Assembly (NCBI GenBank): GCA_009760885.1
Contig: CM019719.1
Location: forward strand, 32,640,584-32,704,583
Reading direction: 5' to 3'
From: Achatina immaculata
Taxonomy: Eukaryota; Mollusca; Gastropoda; Stylommatophora; Achatinidae
DNA: 64,000 bases
Position 1 is the stretch's first letter. Each line of letters starts with the position of its first letter. Position numbers and translations under genes: made by a program. This document shows, one piece after another, positions 10,985-21,999 of the stretch. The notes beneath the pieces are model-generated. The model did no database searches. It had not been told where the DNA came from and saw only the letters and a list, made by a program, of their open reading frames with translations.

Positions 10985-11285
10985 ACTAGAAGATATGCAT
11001 GACATAATAGTAGAAACCGCTGGAAGTGGATTGGTCGTATGCTTGGAAGAGACCCCGCAACATCGCTAAAACACCCGTGCCGTGGACACCCCAGGGGAAC
11101 AAGAAGAAGAGGAAGACCCAGGGATATCTGGCGGAGAACTGTAGAAGTGGAAATGAGTAACATGCAGTACAGCTGGGACACAACGTAAAAGATGGCCGAG
11201 GACCGTGAGAGGTGGAGAGAATTTGTTTCTGCTCTGCAAGACGCCGCAGGACGTACTGGGGGTGATTGCTTAGCCGACCGCCTAC
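10985..11285 (+). mobile_element. LINE C-terminal fragment (I/Nimb-like)
   Basis: The plus frame reads W-K-W-I-G-R-M-L-G-R, then R-R-R-G-R-P-R-D-I-W-R-R-T-V-E-V-E-M, one stop, then M-A-E-D-R-E-R-W-R-E-F-V-S-A-L. This is the conserved tail found at the 3' end of many invertebrate non-LTR elements. Clade not provable from this piece. Confidence 0.75.
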
Positions 11286-11324
11286 CAAGGACACGGATGG
11301 GTGCATGGATATAAATACACGTAA

Positions 11325-11709
11325 TGTCACTGCAGTAAAGCTGTGATAAGTCACTGCAGTAAAGCTGTGATAAGTCACTGCAGTAAAGCTCTGATAAGTC
11401 ACTGCAGTAAAGCTGTGATAAGTCACTGCAGTAAAGCTCTGATAAGTCACTGCAGTAAAGCTGTGATAAGTCACTGCAGTAAAGCTGTGATAAGTCACTG
11501 CAGTAAAGCTCTGATAAGTCACTGCAGTAAAGCTGTGATAAGTCACTGCAGTAAAGCTCTGATAAGTCACTGCAGTAAAGCTGTGATAAGTCACTGCAGT
11601 AAAGCTCTGATAAGTCACTGCAGTAAAGCTGTGATAAGTCACTGCAGTAAAGCTCTGATAAGTCACTGCAGTAAAGCTGTGAAAGCTCATTGCAGTAAAG
11701 CTGTGATAA
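11325..11709. repeat. 24-bp minisatellite, ~16 copies
   Basis: The unit is GTCACTGCAGTAAAGCTGTG plus ATAA. A G/C variant (gctGtgat versus gctCtgat) largely alternates, giving a 48-bp higher-order period. Every unit carries a PstI site (CTGCAG). It starts ~40 bp after the LINE fragment end. Confidence 0.96.
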
Positions 11710-12102
11710 CAAATATTTGTCAGATCAGAAATAGTTCCGCAGATCACAAAGTATATCCTGAGTTTGGCCAATATTTCTAAACTTGGGGTCTAGACTAAAG
11801 TGGATTTATGACCCAATGCTTTAGCATAATTCAATATAAATAATAGAATCAGAAAATAATAGAATCAGCTTCTATCTTGTGACTGGCCCAGCAGCGCTTT
11901 TTAAACCGACTGTTTTAAATAAATCGTTAAATGAAATTTTGGTTCATTTTTATAAAACTGTAAATATTTTTTTTTAAGTTTAAAAGCTATCTATGAATGA
12001 TAAAGATACATTTAATGTTAAACCTTTTCAAGGTTAACTGTAGTTTTATAAAGAATAATAAACATTTGGTTAACATTAAAGACAGCGCATAGAACAATCG
12101 GT
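11710..12102. other. Single-copy AT-rich DNA
   Basis: Nothing recognised. Confidence 0.5.
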
Positions 12103-12361
12103 TTAACTCTTTCTCTACTGAATCGATTTCCATGCTCTGCCATAATACATTTTGATGAGAAATTTTGATAGAAACAAACTGGAAGGAAGTTATTCTATAA
12201 CAGATAAATATGGGTCGGTTAGAAATGCGTTATTTTTCATTTTATTTGGACTTTGCATAGATATCCCCCTGACCACTGATTAACATATGTGTTCTAAATC
12301 TTCAAGCCCTGTCAGTTGTGTTTTATATATGTTTTGAGTTGTTTTGAAGTGAAAGGGTTAA
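12103..12361 (+). mobile_element. TTAA-MITE copy 1 (piggyBac-like ends)
   Basis: Bounded by TTAA at both ends (12103-12106, 12358-12361). Inside these, CTCTTTCTCT and AGTGAAAGGG form an imperfect terminal inverted repeat of about 10-14 bp. The body is homologous to 13178-13414. TTAA targets and C-Y-C-like termini are typical of piggyBac-type non-autonomous elements. No coding capacity. Confidence 0.65.
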
Positions 12362-12399
12362 GTAGCCCTTCCCTGTGTTTTATATGGAATATTTCTGAA

Positions 12400-12930
12400 A
12401 TTGGAAGTACAACTTTTGATGGACGGGAGGCATAAAATGGATGACAACTGTGGTAAAACTGGCTCTTATAACACTGGTTCTATCTGGGAGCATTTTGTAC
12501 CTAACTTTCGTACAAGGAGGAGGCTAAAAAAGCTAAGTCTATATTTTTCATCCATTTCTCGTGTTTTTATCTGTTGTGGTGTTTTTATATGTGATCCTTA
12601 CAAAAGAATTTAGCCGAAATATTGGAGTGTTATAGGTTCTTCATTTGTATGTGCTCCTCTTACTTTCTGCCATTCTTGTTTCTTCCCACTTTCCTAAATC
12701 TTTCTATCTTTTTCCAAAAACTAAACCATACACCCATTTATTTCCACTTTTGATGGACAATCTTGACATAAAACGTACATTTTTAGCACTTTTCATCCGA
12801 GAGGAATGAGCTGGTGACTTTGATAAAATTTATTTGCTGCCGTTTGCTTTACATTTCTACATGCTCATCTCACTGCATCTTTTGCCATTCCTTCTCTTCT
12901 TTACTTTTTTTGTAACATTGCGCCAAAAAC
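12400..12930. mobile_element. Two FB-1 half-elements in a row
   Basis: 12400-12760 holds 'gatgacaactgtggtaaaac' and then the opposite arm ('agccgaaatattgg', 'ctttctgccattcttgtttc'). A second arm starts at ~12745 with a repeated 'cttttgatggacaat' and ends near 12930 with another 'ttttgccattccttc'. Arms are diverged and partly deleted. Confidence 0.55.
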
Positions 12931-12939
12931 CCATCATTG

Positions 12940-13167
12940 CGCAATACACCTGTGACTGCGCCACACACCTATGACTGCACAATACACCTATGACTGCACC
13001 ATACACCTATGACTGCACCACACACCTTTGACGGGACCATTCACCTATGAATTAATCACACACCTATGACTGCACCACACACCTATGACTGCACCATACA
13101 CCTATGACTGCACCACACACCTATGACTGCACCATACACCTATGACTGCACCACACACCTATGACTA
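12940..13167. repeat. 19-bp minisatellite, ~12 copies
   Basis: The unit is CACCACACACCTATGACTG, with 'gcacaat' and 'gcgccac' variants at the left edge. Confidence 0.95.
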
Positions 13168-13177
13168 TTTCTATTTA

Positions 13178-13414
13178 TTAACTCTCACTCTGAATTAATT
13201 TCTACATTATGTCAAAATAAATTTTTATGAGGAATTTTGGTATAAATAAACTGGAAGTAAATTACTTTTTTAAATGTAAAAATATCACTTGGGTTGGAAA
13301 TGTGCTAACTTTAATTTTATTTAGACTTTGCATAAAAATCATTCTGATCATTGATTTGTATAAGTGTACAAGACCTACCAACCCTGCCAGTGCTGTTCGG
13401 AGTCAAAGAGTTAA
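13178..13414 (+). mobile_element. TTAA-MITE copy 2
   Basis: TTAA at 13178-13181 and 13411-13414. Shared interior with copy 1: 'atgaggaattttggtat', 'aaactggaag', 'tttatttagactttgcata'. It begins ~10 bp after the 19-bp array ends. Confidence 0.65.
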
Positions 13415-13544
13415 AGAAAACACTTTTGGAAGAAAGCAGATATCAACTGTTGTGGGTTTCTCCAAGTGTTATCATCTTCCTGAGCGTCTCTTCCCATTTG
13501 CTGATTCTGCCATTGCTGGATTAACATAATCGACGACTGTAGCT

Positions 13545-14628
13545 GCAAGTGATGTTTGTGCTGCAAGCAAGCGATGTTTGTGCAAGAATCAAGCGATGTT
13601 TGTGCTGGAAGCAAGCGATATTTGTGCTGCAACCAAGCGATATTTGTACTGGAAGCAAGCGATGTTTGTGCTGCAAGCAAGCGATGTTTGTGCTAGAAGC
13701 AAGCGATGTTTGTGCTGGAAGAAAGCGATGTTTGTGCTATAAGCAGTGATGTTTGTGCTGCAAGCAATCGATGTTTGTGTAGGAAACAAGCGATGTTTGT
13801 GCTAGAAGAAAATGATGTTTGTGCTAGAAGCAGCGATGTTTGTGCCGCAAGCAAGCGATGTTTGTGTTGCAAGCAAGCGATGTTTGTGCCGCAAGCAATC
13901 GATGTTTGTGCTAGAAGCAGCGATGTTTGTGCTAGAATCAGCGATGTTTGTGCTGGAAGAAAGCGATGTTTGTGCTAGAAGCAGCGATGTTTGTGCCGCA
14001 AGCAGGCGATGTTTGTGTTAGAAGCAGCGATGTTTGTGCTGGAAGAAAGCGATGTTTGTGCTAGAAGCAGCGATGTTTGTGCTAGAAGCAGCGATGTTTG
14101 TGCTGGAAGCAATCGATGTTTGTGCTAGAAGCAGCGATGTTTGTGCTGCAAGCAGGCGATGTTTGTGCTGGAAGCAATCGATGTTTGTGCTAGAAGCAGC
14201 GATGTTTGTGCCGCAAGCAATCGATGTTTGTGCTGGAAGAAAGTGATGTTTGTGCTAGAAGCAGCGATGTTTGTGCCGCAAACAATCGATGTTTGTGTTA
14301 GAAGCAGCGATGTTTGTGCTGGAAGAAAGCGATGTTTGTGCTAGAAGCAGCGATGTTTGTGCTAGAAGCAGCGATGTTTGTGCTGGAAGCAATCGATGTT
14401 TGTGCTAGAAGCAGCGATGTTTGTGCTGCAAGCAGGCGATGTTTGTGCTGGAAGCAATCGATGTTTGTGCTAGAAGCAGCGATGTTTGTGCCGCAAGCAA
14501 TCGATGTTTGTGCTGGAAGAAAGTGATGTTTGTGCTAGAAGCAGCGATGTTTGTGCCGCAAACAATCGATGTTTGTGCAGCAAGCAAGCGATGTTTATGC
14601 TGGAAGAAAGCGATGTTTGTGCTGCGAG
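13545..14628. repeat. 21/22-bp minisatellite with a 280-bp duplicated block
   Basis: The core unit is GCGATGTTTGTGCT plus a 7-8 base linker (agaagca, gcaagcaa, ggaagaaa), ~50 copies. Units at 14034-14246 and 14314-14526 are identical in order and, as far as I can read, in sequence, at an offset of 280 bp: a recent block duplication. Confidence 0.95.
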
Positions 14629-14874
14629 CACCATGAACTAGCACTGATTAAGACTGACCAAGAGACTCGGTGGTAAAGAATATTAGATGGTGGGACAAGC
14701 GCCGCACTGTGTGAAAACCCCTGGACTATTTCATTATTTATTATTCTCATGTTCACTTCTTGAGATAAAATATACTTTGCCTTATAGCACTTTGCCTTAT
14801 AGCACTTTGTCTGAAAACAAGATACTAAATAGAATCGTTTGGCCCATAAAGGATACCAACAGTTGAGAATGGAG
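14629..14874. other. Single-copy DNA
   Basis: Contains a small direct repeat 'ttgccttatagcacttt' at 14777-14810. Nothing else seen. Confidence 0.5.
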
Positions 14875-15165
14875 AGCTAGAAAGAACACTGAACTGAACA
14901 GCTTATTTAAATCACAACTGATTATGAACGTCTTGAAACTGAACAGATTACGTTGGTTGAGCCATGTAGAAAGAATGGAATAAAAACAGGCAAAAAATAC
15001 TGTTCGCACAGGAGATTAAGGAAACAGGCCTGAGAGGTAGACCAAGACAGAGATGGAGAGACAATATTTACAGGGAAATGGTGTCAAAAACTGAAGAGAG
15101 AAGATTAGGAATAGGCAGGACTGAAAGAGAACCTTGAAGAAAGATGAAAGAATACAACTAGAAAG
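14875..15165 (+). pseudogene. LINE-D C-terminal fragment
   Basis: The plus strand reads, across frames, N-x-E-L-x-x-L-F-K, then L-K-L-N-R-L-R-W-L-S-H-V-E-R-M-E, then G-L-R-G-R-P-R-Q-R-W-R-D-N-I, then G-R-T-E-R-E-N-L. This is the C-terminal tail of a non-LTR element. A one-base change near the M-E residues breaks the frame. The fragment runs directly into the 50-bp satellite. Confidence 0.75.
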
Positions 15166-18125
15166 AGTTCACATTCGGCAGCTGTATATAATAAGGCATC
15201 AAAGGAACTGTAAAGAGCTACATGGAGAAGCTGTATATAAAGCCATCAAAGGAACTAGAAAGTTTTCACATTCAGCAACTGTATATAATAAGGCATCAAA
15301 GGAACTAGAAAGTTTTCACATTCAGCAACTGTATATAAGAAGGCACCAAAGGAACTAGAAAGAGTTCACATTCAGCAACTGTATATAATAAGGCATCAAA
15401 GAAACTAGAAAGTTTTCACATTCAGCAACTGTATATAATAAGGCATCAAAGAAACTAGAAAGTTTTCACATTCAGCAACTGTATATAATAAGGCATTAAA
15501 GAAACTAGAAAGAGTTCACATTCAGCAACTGTGTGTAAGAAGGCATCAAAGAAACTAGAAAGTTTTCACATTCAGCAGCTGTATATAATAAGGCATCAAA
15601 GAAACTAGAAAGTTTTCACATTCAGCAGCTGTATATAATAAGGCATCAAAGAAACTAGAAAGTTTTCACATTCAGCAGCTGTATATAATAAGGCATCAAA
15701 GAAACTAGAAAGTTTTCACATTCAGCAGCTGTATATAATAAGGCATCAAAGAAACTAGAAAGTTTTCACATTCAGCAACTGTATATAATAAGGCATCAAA
15801 GAAACTAGAAAGTTTTCACATTCAGCAACTGTATATAATAAGGCATCAAAGAAACTAGAAAGTTTTCACATTCAGCAACTGTATATAATAAGGCATCAAA
15901 GAAACTAGAAAGTTTTCACATTCAGCAGCTGTATATAATAAGGCATCAAAGAAACTAGAAAGTTTTCACATTCAGCAGCTGTATATAATAAGGCATCAAA
16001 GAAACTAGAAAGTTTTCACATTCAGCAGCTGTATATAATAAGGCATCAAAGAAACTAGAAAGTTTTCACATTCAGCAGCTGTATATAATAAGGCATCAAA
16101 GAAACTAGAAAGTTTTCACATTCAGCAGCTGTATATAATAAGGCATCAAAGAAACTAGAAAGTTTTCACATTCAGCAGCTGTATATAATAAGGCATCAAA
16201 GAAACTAGAAAGTTTTCACATTCAGCAGCTGTATATAAAGCCATCAAAGGAACTAGAAAGTTTTCACATTCAGCAACTGTATATAATAAGGCATCAAAGA
16301 AACTAGAAAGTTTTCACATTCAGCAACTGTATATAATAGGCATCAAAGAAACTAGAAAGTTTTCACATTCAGCAACTGTATATAATAAGGCATCAAAGAA
16401 ACTAGAAAGTTTTCACATTCAGCAACTGTATATAATAAGGCATCAAAGAAACTAGAAAGTTTTCACATTCAGCAGCTGTATATAATAAGGCATCAAAGAA
16501 ACTAGAAAGTTTTCACATTCAGCAGCTGTATATATAAGGCATCAAAGAAACTAGAAAGTTTTCACATTCAGCAGCTGTATATAAGGCATCAAAGAAACTA
16601 GAAAGTTTTCACATTCAGCAACTGTATATAATAAGGCATCAAAGAAACTAGAAAGTTTTCACATTCAGCAACTGTATATAATAAGGCATCAAAGAAACTA
16701 GAAAGTTTTCACATTCAGCAACTGTATATAATAAGGCATCAAAGAAACTAGAAAGTTTTCACATTCAGCAACTGTATAAAATAAGGCATCAAAGAAACTA
16801 GAAAGTTTTCACATTCAGCAACTGTATATAATAAGGCATCAAAGAAACTAGAAAGTTTTCACATTCAGCAGCTGTATATAATAAGGCATCAAAGAAACTA
16901 GAAAGTTTTCACATTCAGCAGCTGTATATAATAAGGCATCAAAGAAACTAGAAAGTTTTCACATTCAGCAACTGTATATAATAAGGCATCAAAGAACTAG
17001 AAAGTTTTCACATTCAGCAACTGTATATAATAAGGCATCAAAGAAACTAGAAAGTTTTCACATTCAGCAACTGTATATAATAAGGCATCAAAGAAACTAG
17101 AAAGTTTTCACATTCAGCAGCTGTATATAATAAGGCATCAAAGAAACTAGAAAGTTTTCACATTCAGCAGCTGTATATAATAAGGCATCAAAGAAACTAG
17201 AAAGTTTTCACATTCAGCAGCTGTATATAATAAGGCATCAAAGAAACTAGAAAGTTTTCACATTCAGCAGCTGTATATAATAAGGCATCAAAGAAACTAG
17301 AAAGTTTTCACATTCAGCAGCTGTATATAATAAGGCATCAAAGAAACTAGAAAGTTTTCACATTCAGCAGCTGTATATAATAAGGCATCAAAGAAACTAG
17401 AAAGTTTTCACATTCAGCAGCTGTATATAATAAGGCATCAAAGAACTAGAAAGTTTTCACATTCAGCAACTGTATATAATAAGGCATCAAAGAAACTAGA
17501 AAGTTTTCACATTCAGCAACTGTATATAATAAGGCATCAAAGAAACTAGAAAGTTTTCACATTCAGCAACTGTATATAATAAGGCATCAAAGAAACTAGA
17601 AAGTTTTCACATTCAGCAACTGTATATAATAAGGCATCAAAGAAACTAGAAAGTTTTCACATTCAGCAGCTGTATATAATAAGGCATCAAAGAAACTAGA
17701 AAGTTTTCACATTCAGCAGCTGTATATAATAAGGCATCAAAGAAACTAGAAAGTTTTCACATTCAGCAGCTGTATATAATAAGGCATCAAAGAAACTAGA
17801 AAGTTTTCACATTCAGCAACTGTATATAATAAGGCATCAAAGAAACTAGAAAGTTTTCACATTCAGCAACTGTATATAATAAGGCATCAAAGAAACTAGA
17901 AAGTTTTCACATTCAGCAACTGTATATAATAAGGCATCAAAGAACTAGAAAGTTTTCACATTCAGCAACTGTATAAAATAAGGCATCAAAGAAACTAGAA
18001 AGTTTTCACATTCAGCAACTGTATATAATAAGGCATCAAAGAAACTAGAAAGTTTTCACATTCAGCAACTGTATGTAAGAAGGCATCAAAGGAACTGTAA
18101 AGAATTCACTTTCATCAGCTGTATA
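15166..18125. repeat. 50-bp satellite, ~59 copies, with ~1.19-kb higher-order repeat
   Basis: The unit is AAGGCATCAAAGAAACTAGA, AAGTTTTCACATTCAGCAGC, TGTATATAAT. Two subtypes differ at one base (CAGCAACTG or CAGCAGCTG). Edge units are the most diverged. From 15771 and again from 16963 the subtype order is identical (three A, seven G, four A, three G, three A, one A with 'tataaaat', one A). Confidence 0.97.
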
Positions 18126-18357
18126 TAAAAAAAGCATGAAAGTGAACAGACACGGACACTCTCACATAAACATTCATATTTTGTTACATTTGCACTGCTA
18201 CTTTATCATTCATGCACGAAAACCATACAGGCCTTTCATAGACCAGGTCAAGGTGGAAGCGTCCCCAAAAGATAAACAGATTGTTTAAGCCAATGTTGAG
18301 AAAACCGCCCTTCTCAAAGGATAAACAGATTGCTTAAATCATTGTTGAGCAAGCTAC

Positions 18358-18359
<2 letters not shown>
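18126..18359. other. Flank with one 2-copy direct repeat
   Basis: 'aaaggataaacagattgctt' and 'aaagataaacagattgttta' lie about 53 bp apart (18267-18337). Otherwise unique. Confidence 0.6.

Positions 18360-18399
<40 letters not shown>
18360..18399. repeat. (TC)n microsatellite
   Basis: A near-pure CT run of 40 bp. Confidence 0.97.
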
Positions 18400-18400
<1 letters not shown>

Positions 18401-18414
18401 CCTTCAAAGCCAGA

Positions 18415-18700
18415 CATAAGATCAAACACTGATTTAAAAGATGAATTTATCCTGCCTGTTACTGATTGTGTTTCATCGATAATGGGTAGACAGCTGTGTA
18501 TGCTTAATTTTTCCCAAAAAAGAGGATAGAAAGAATGAGGAAATTGGGCAGGAACGACAGTAACAGAAAATAAGCTGAACACGTATAAATGAAGGAGATA
18601 CAACAATTTCGGCAAAATGTTTCGGCAAATCTTTTTATCAAGGACCATAAAAAAAAAACAAAAACATAACAGATAAAAATACGAAAAATGAATAGAAAAT
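18415..18700. mobile_element. FB-1 half-element (one arm)
   Basis: Contains 'gaggaaattgggcaggaac', 'cgtataaatgaagg', 'caatttcggc', 'atcaaggaccataaaa' and 'aaaatacgaaaaatgaatag', in the order seen in the left arm at 26815-26980. Confidence 0.6.
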
Positions 18701-19319
18701 TAACACGTAGCTCTTTGGTATATTTCTCATAAGAAAGGCGGGCACAAAATGCTTCATCGATGCTGCCTTACATAGAAACTAGTGTTTCTGCGATCTGCGA
18801 AAAGACGTAATGTCCTCACAGCTTCCACGCGTACAAACACACCAAACTAGGTCAGTATTCGTAAATATCCATATTCACGAGGAGGTGTTTTAAGTTTCAC
18901 TTCCCTGATCAAGGTTATACACCCTCCTCTTCTGCTCCTGTCCTAGCCAACAAACTTCTTATTGTAATCCATTTGTTACAAAAAAAATCTCTCTGCATAT
19001 TCATAAAGGGACGTTCCATAGATCAAATCCTGTATTCAGATACGCTTAACCCGAGGGCACAGAGTTTATATATAAACTTTCACCTGGTTAAAGAGATATC
19101 CCGATAATTGAAATCAAACATCGCAGAATGTGTCCCAGCTCTGAATCCGACTTGACTAATATGTAGATATCTAAAACCGCGTCTACTAACTTAGCTTGAG
19201 TGGCTCGATGTTGGGGTTTTGATCTCATGTAGCTGAGACTCTAGAGGTATCTGCTGCAGACGTTCTGGTGAGGACTCTCTAAACGTCCTATCTAGTAAGT
19301 CACTGGGGTACAACTGAAT
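18701..19319. other. Single-copy DNA
   Basis: No gene or repeat seen. Confidence 0.5.
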
Positions 19320-19562
19320 GAAAGGTAGCCTTATTTTGTCATGGAGGTATCCAAGAGATATGGCGCCGGTGCTTATATTTTCCTTGACCTTGCGGGCCAT
19401 ACTAGAGGGCGGTGTGGTCAGCATCACGACTGGTCACTTTTGCTTTCCCCAGGTACCTATGTCAACAGTCTGATTAGCTTGGATACCTCAGGCCGTACTC
19501 CAACCACCGACCTTCGCCATGACAGGTGATAACACTAATCACTGCGCTGCTCAGGTGCCATT
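19320..19562 (-). mobile_element. tSINE copy 2
   Basis: The reverse strand begins tRNA-like near 19560 (gcagcgcagtgattagtg, then a worn B box near 19500) and ends with 'caaggaaaatataagcac' and 'tggatacctccatgac'. Diverged. Confidence 0.7.
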
Positions 19563-19734
19563 AGGGTACAGTGGTTTCCTCAAATTCACTTGGTCTAAGA
19601 ATAATATCTAAGAATAAGACTTCTTAATCAGCTCCTTCACCTTGAGGGGTATTTCTGCTTTGAGGCCGCTAGTGAGGCAGAATAAGTCGAAAATCCATTT
19701 CCTGGAAAATTCAAGGGGATAAGACAGTGTCTTA

Positions 19735-20011
19735 GCCATGTCTAGTTAGCTGGTACAGATAACTACAATATCACAGCCACGACTAGTTATATGTTATAAA
19801 TAACTACGATGCCTTAGCATGTCTAGTTAGCTAGTACTGATAACCACTATATCTTACCCATATCTAGTTAGCTAGTACTGATAACCACTATATCTTACCC
19901 ATATCTAGTTAGCTAGTACTGATAACCACTATATCTTACCCATATCTAGTTAGCTAGTACAGATAACCACGATATCTTAGCCATATCTAGTTTAGCTAGT
20001 ACAGATTATGT
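19735..20011. repeat. 41-bp minisatellite, left part
   Basis: The unit is CCCATATCTAGTTAGCTAGT plus ACTGATAACCACTATATCTTA, ~6.5 copies. It resumes at 21259. Confidence 0.93.
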
Positions 20012-21258
20012 AGCACAGCCTTGTAAGTATTTATTATTATTATTATTATTTTATCATCATTATTAATGATACGATTAGGAATATAATTATGAATATATTG
20101 TAGGTAAAATACTAACATCAAATAGCAACAGAAGAGTAGATACTTAGAAATGCAAAACGCCGACAAAGGTGGGAGAGGTAAAACTCCCGTGACATAATAT
20201 TAGGACAGGACGCTCAGAAGAGTATATACTTAGAAATGCAAAACGCTAATCAAAGGTAAACAGAGGAGGCAAAAGACAGACACAGTGACACCGAGAGATA
20301 GGGAATATTAAGGAAAGACGCTCGGAAGTAAATTAGTCAAGTACTAACAAGAACACACAGCCGAGGTGGAAAAATAGACATTGACACTTGACGGATGTAG
20401 TTAGGGCCAAGGGTCTTGTTGTTAGCGATACAATAGAGAACGGACTAACCCCTGAAGCATACGCCATGAAGGAGACAGTGGACTTAATTAAAAATAGCAA
20501 TTAGATAAGCAGAATTGAAGCGACTAACACGTAGGGTACGGTTGCTAATTTTAGGACGCTATTTGCACACGGTTTTGAAACAAAGGAGTAGACCGACAAG
20601 TCCGATGACCAATCAAATATTTTGAGGCGTGGCCTATTGGACAACTGACTTACGACAGGGAGATAGTTTTAGAGGGATAGCGAGAGAAGGAAGACAGTAG
20701 AATACCAAGGGGGGGGGGCATGAGAAGGAGAACACAAGAAGTCTAGCAGAAGAACAGGAAAGAGAACGAGAAGTAGGTTAGACTGAAGATGTGTATCAAG
20801 TGATTTTGAAGTTCTGTTACCTTGAAACTTCGATTACCGGGATTTAGTCCAGGAATTAGTTGACCCCGTATTGCAGATCTGATATAGTACCGAGTTAGGA
20901 AATGTTAACGTAACAAATGTAGGATATTGCTGAAATGCTGCATGTAGAATATGTTAGAGTTTGATATACTGAACAAAAGATTATGTGCTTCAGCGACGAA
21001 TCTGACGAATTTTATGTCATATTACATCTTATTCCAAGTGCTGTTGCCGATGATACATCTTGATCTTATCTGTCAAAATAAATAAATTCAGTGAACTTTT
21101 TCATCGGACTTGATCTAGCGAATGTTGTAATGTTGTGAAACCTCGATGTGTGATGTGTTGATTAAAGAACACCTTTTTCAGTAATATGATAGTAAAGAGC
21201 AAAAATGTTATCAGTCATCATTAATAAATACTATGATAGTACACAACCTAACAATATT
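20012..21258. mobile_element. Unclassified 1.25-kb insertion splitting the 41-bp array
   Basis: The array stops at 'gctagtacagat' (20011) and resumes in phase with 'ataaccgcgatatc' (~21259). The interior is unlike the array. It has an ATT run at 20028-20050, two ~110-bp diverged direct repeats sharing 'acttagaaatgcaaaacgc' (20139 and 20228), and no reading frame longer than 60 codons. Termini show no convincing inverted repeat, so a solo LTR or another element is possible but unproven. Confidence 0.5.
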
Positions 21259-21375
21259 ATAATAACCGCGATATCTTAGCCATATCTAGTTTAGCAAGTA
21301 CAGAAAACCACGATATCTTAGCCATATCTAATTTAGCTAATACAGATAACCACGATATCTTAGCCATATCTAGTT
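21259..21375. repeat. 41-bp minisatellite, right part
   Basis: Almost three units (cgatatcttagccatatcta, then gtttagcaagtacagaaaaccac). Confidence 0.9.
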
Positions 21376-21385
21376 TGTTAGACGT

Positions 21386-21435
21386 ATTTGTTAGACGGAT
21401 ATCGTGGTTATAACCACATTATCCGTCTAACAAAT
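21386..21435. repeat. 50-bp palindrome at the edge of the 41-bp array
   Basis: The 16-bp outer arms ATTTGTTAGACGGATA / TATCCGTCTAACAAAT are perfect. The centre carries TGGTTATAACCA, itself a perfect palindrome that resembles two array pieces (ataaccac) in inverted order. Confidence 0.85.
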
Positions 21436-21618
21436 CTGTCTATTCACCCAGTCCTGATCTGTTTAAAAAAATGTAGACAGCTGTCAAGACTGGACACAGT
21501 ACGCAGCCAACAGAGTTTTGATCTTCTCCAACGCAACAGGATATCAGCGCGATGCACACACTCCGCAGCACCGACTGAAACGCTAAATAATGGAATACGT
21601 ACACACCAGATCGGGGCC

Positions 21619-21999
21619 AGAACAGTCACAATCTGTTTACCAGCGGCACATTCCTAAGTCAGACAAAAATACAGTTCATGTAGAACAGTCACAATCTGTT
21701 TACCAGCCGCACATTCCTAAGTCAGACAAAAATACAGTTCATGTAGAACAGTCACAATCTGTTTACCAGCCGCACATTCCTTAGTCAGACAAAAATACAG
21801 TTCATGTAGAACAGTCACAATCTGTTTACCAGCCGCACATTCCTAAGTCAGACAAAAATACAGTTCATGTAGAACAGTCACAATCTGTTTACCAGCCGCA
21901 CATTCCTAAGTCAGACAAAAATACAGTTCATGTAGAACAGTCACAATCTGTTTACCAGCCGCACATTCCTTAGTCAGACAAATACAGTTCATGTAGAAC
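21619..21999. repeat. 63-bp minisatellite, 6 copies
   Basis: The unit starts ACAGTCACAATCTGTTTACC and contains GCCGCACATTCCTAAGTCAG and ACAAAAATACAGTTCATGTA. Copies are almost identical, which suggests recent amplification. Confidence 0.96.

Noticed and set aside
10948..11780. 254- and 261-codon repeat frames
   Set aside because: Translation of the 24-bp array on both strands.
13545..18125. CRISPR-like regular repeats
   Set aside because: Units are contiguous with no unique spacers, in a eukaryotic genome; these are minisatellites.
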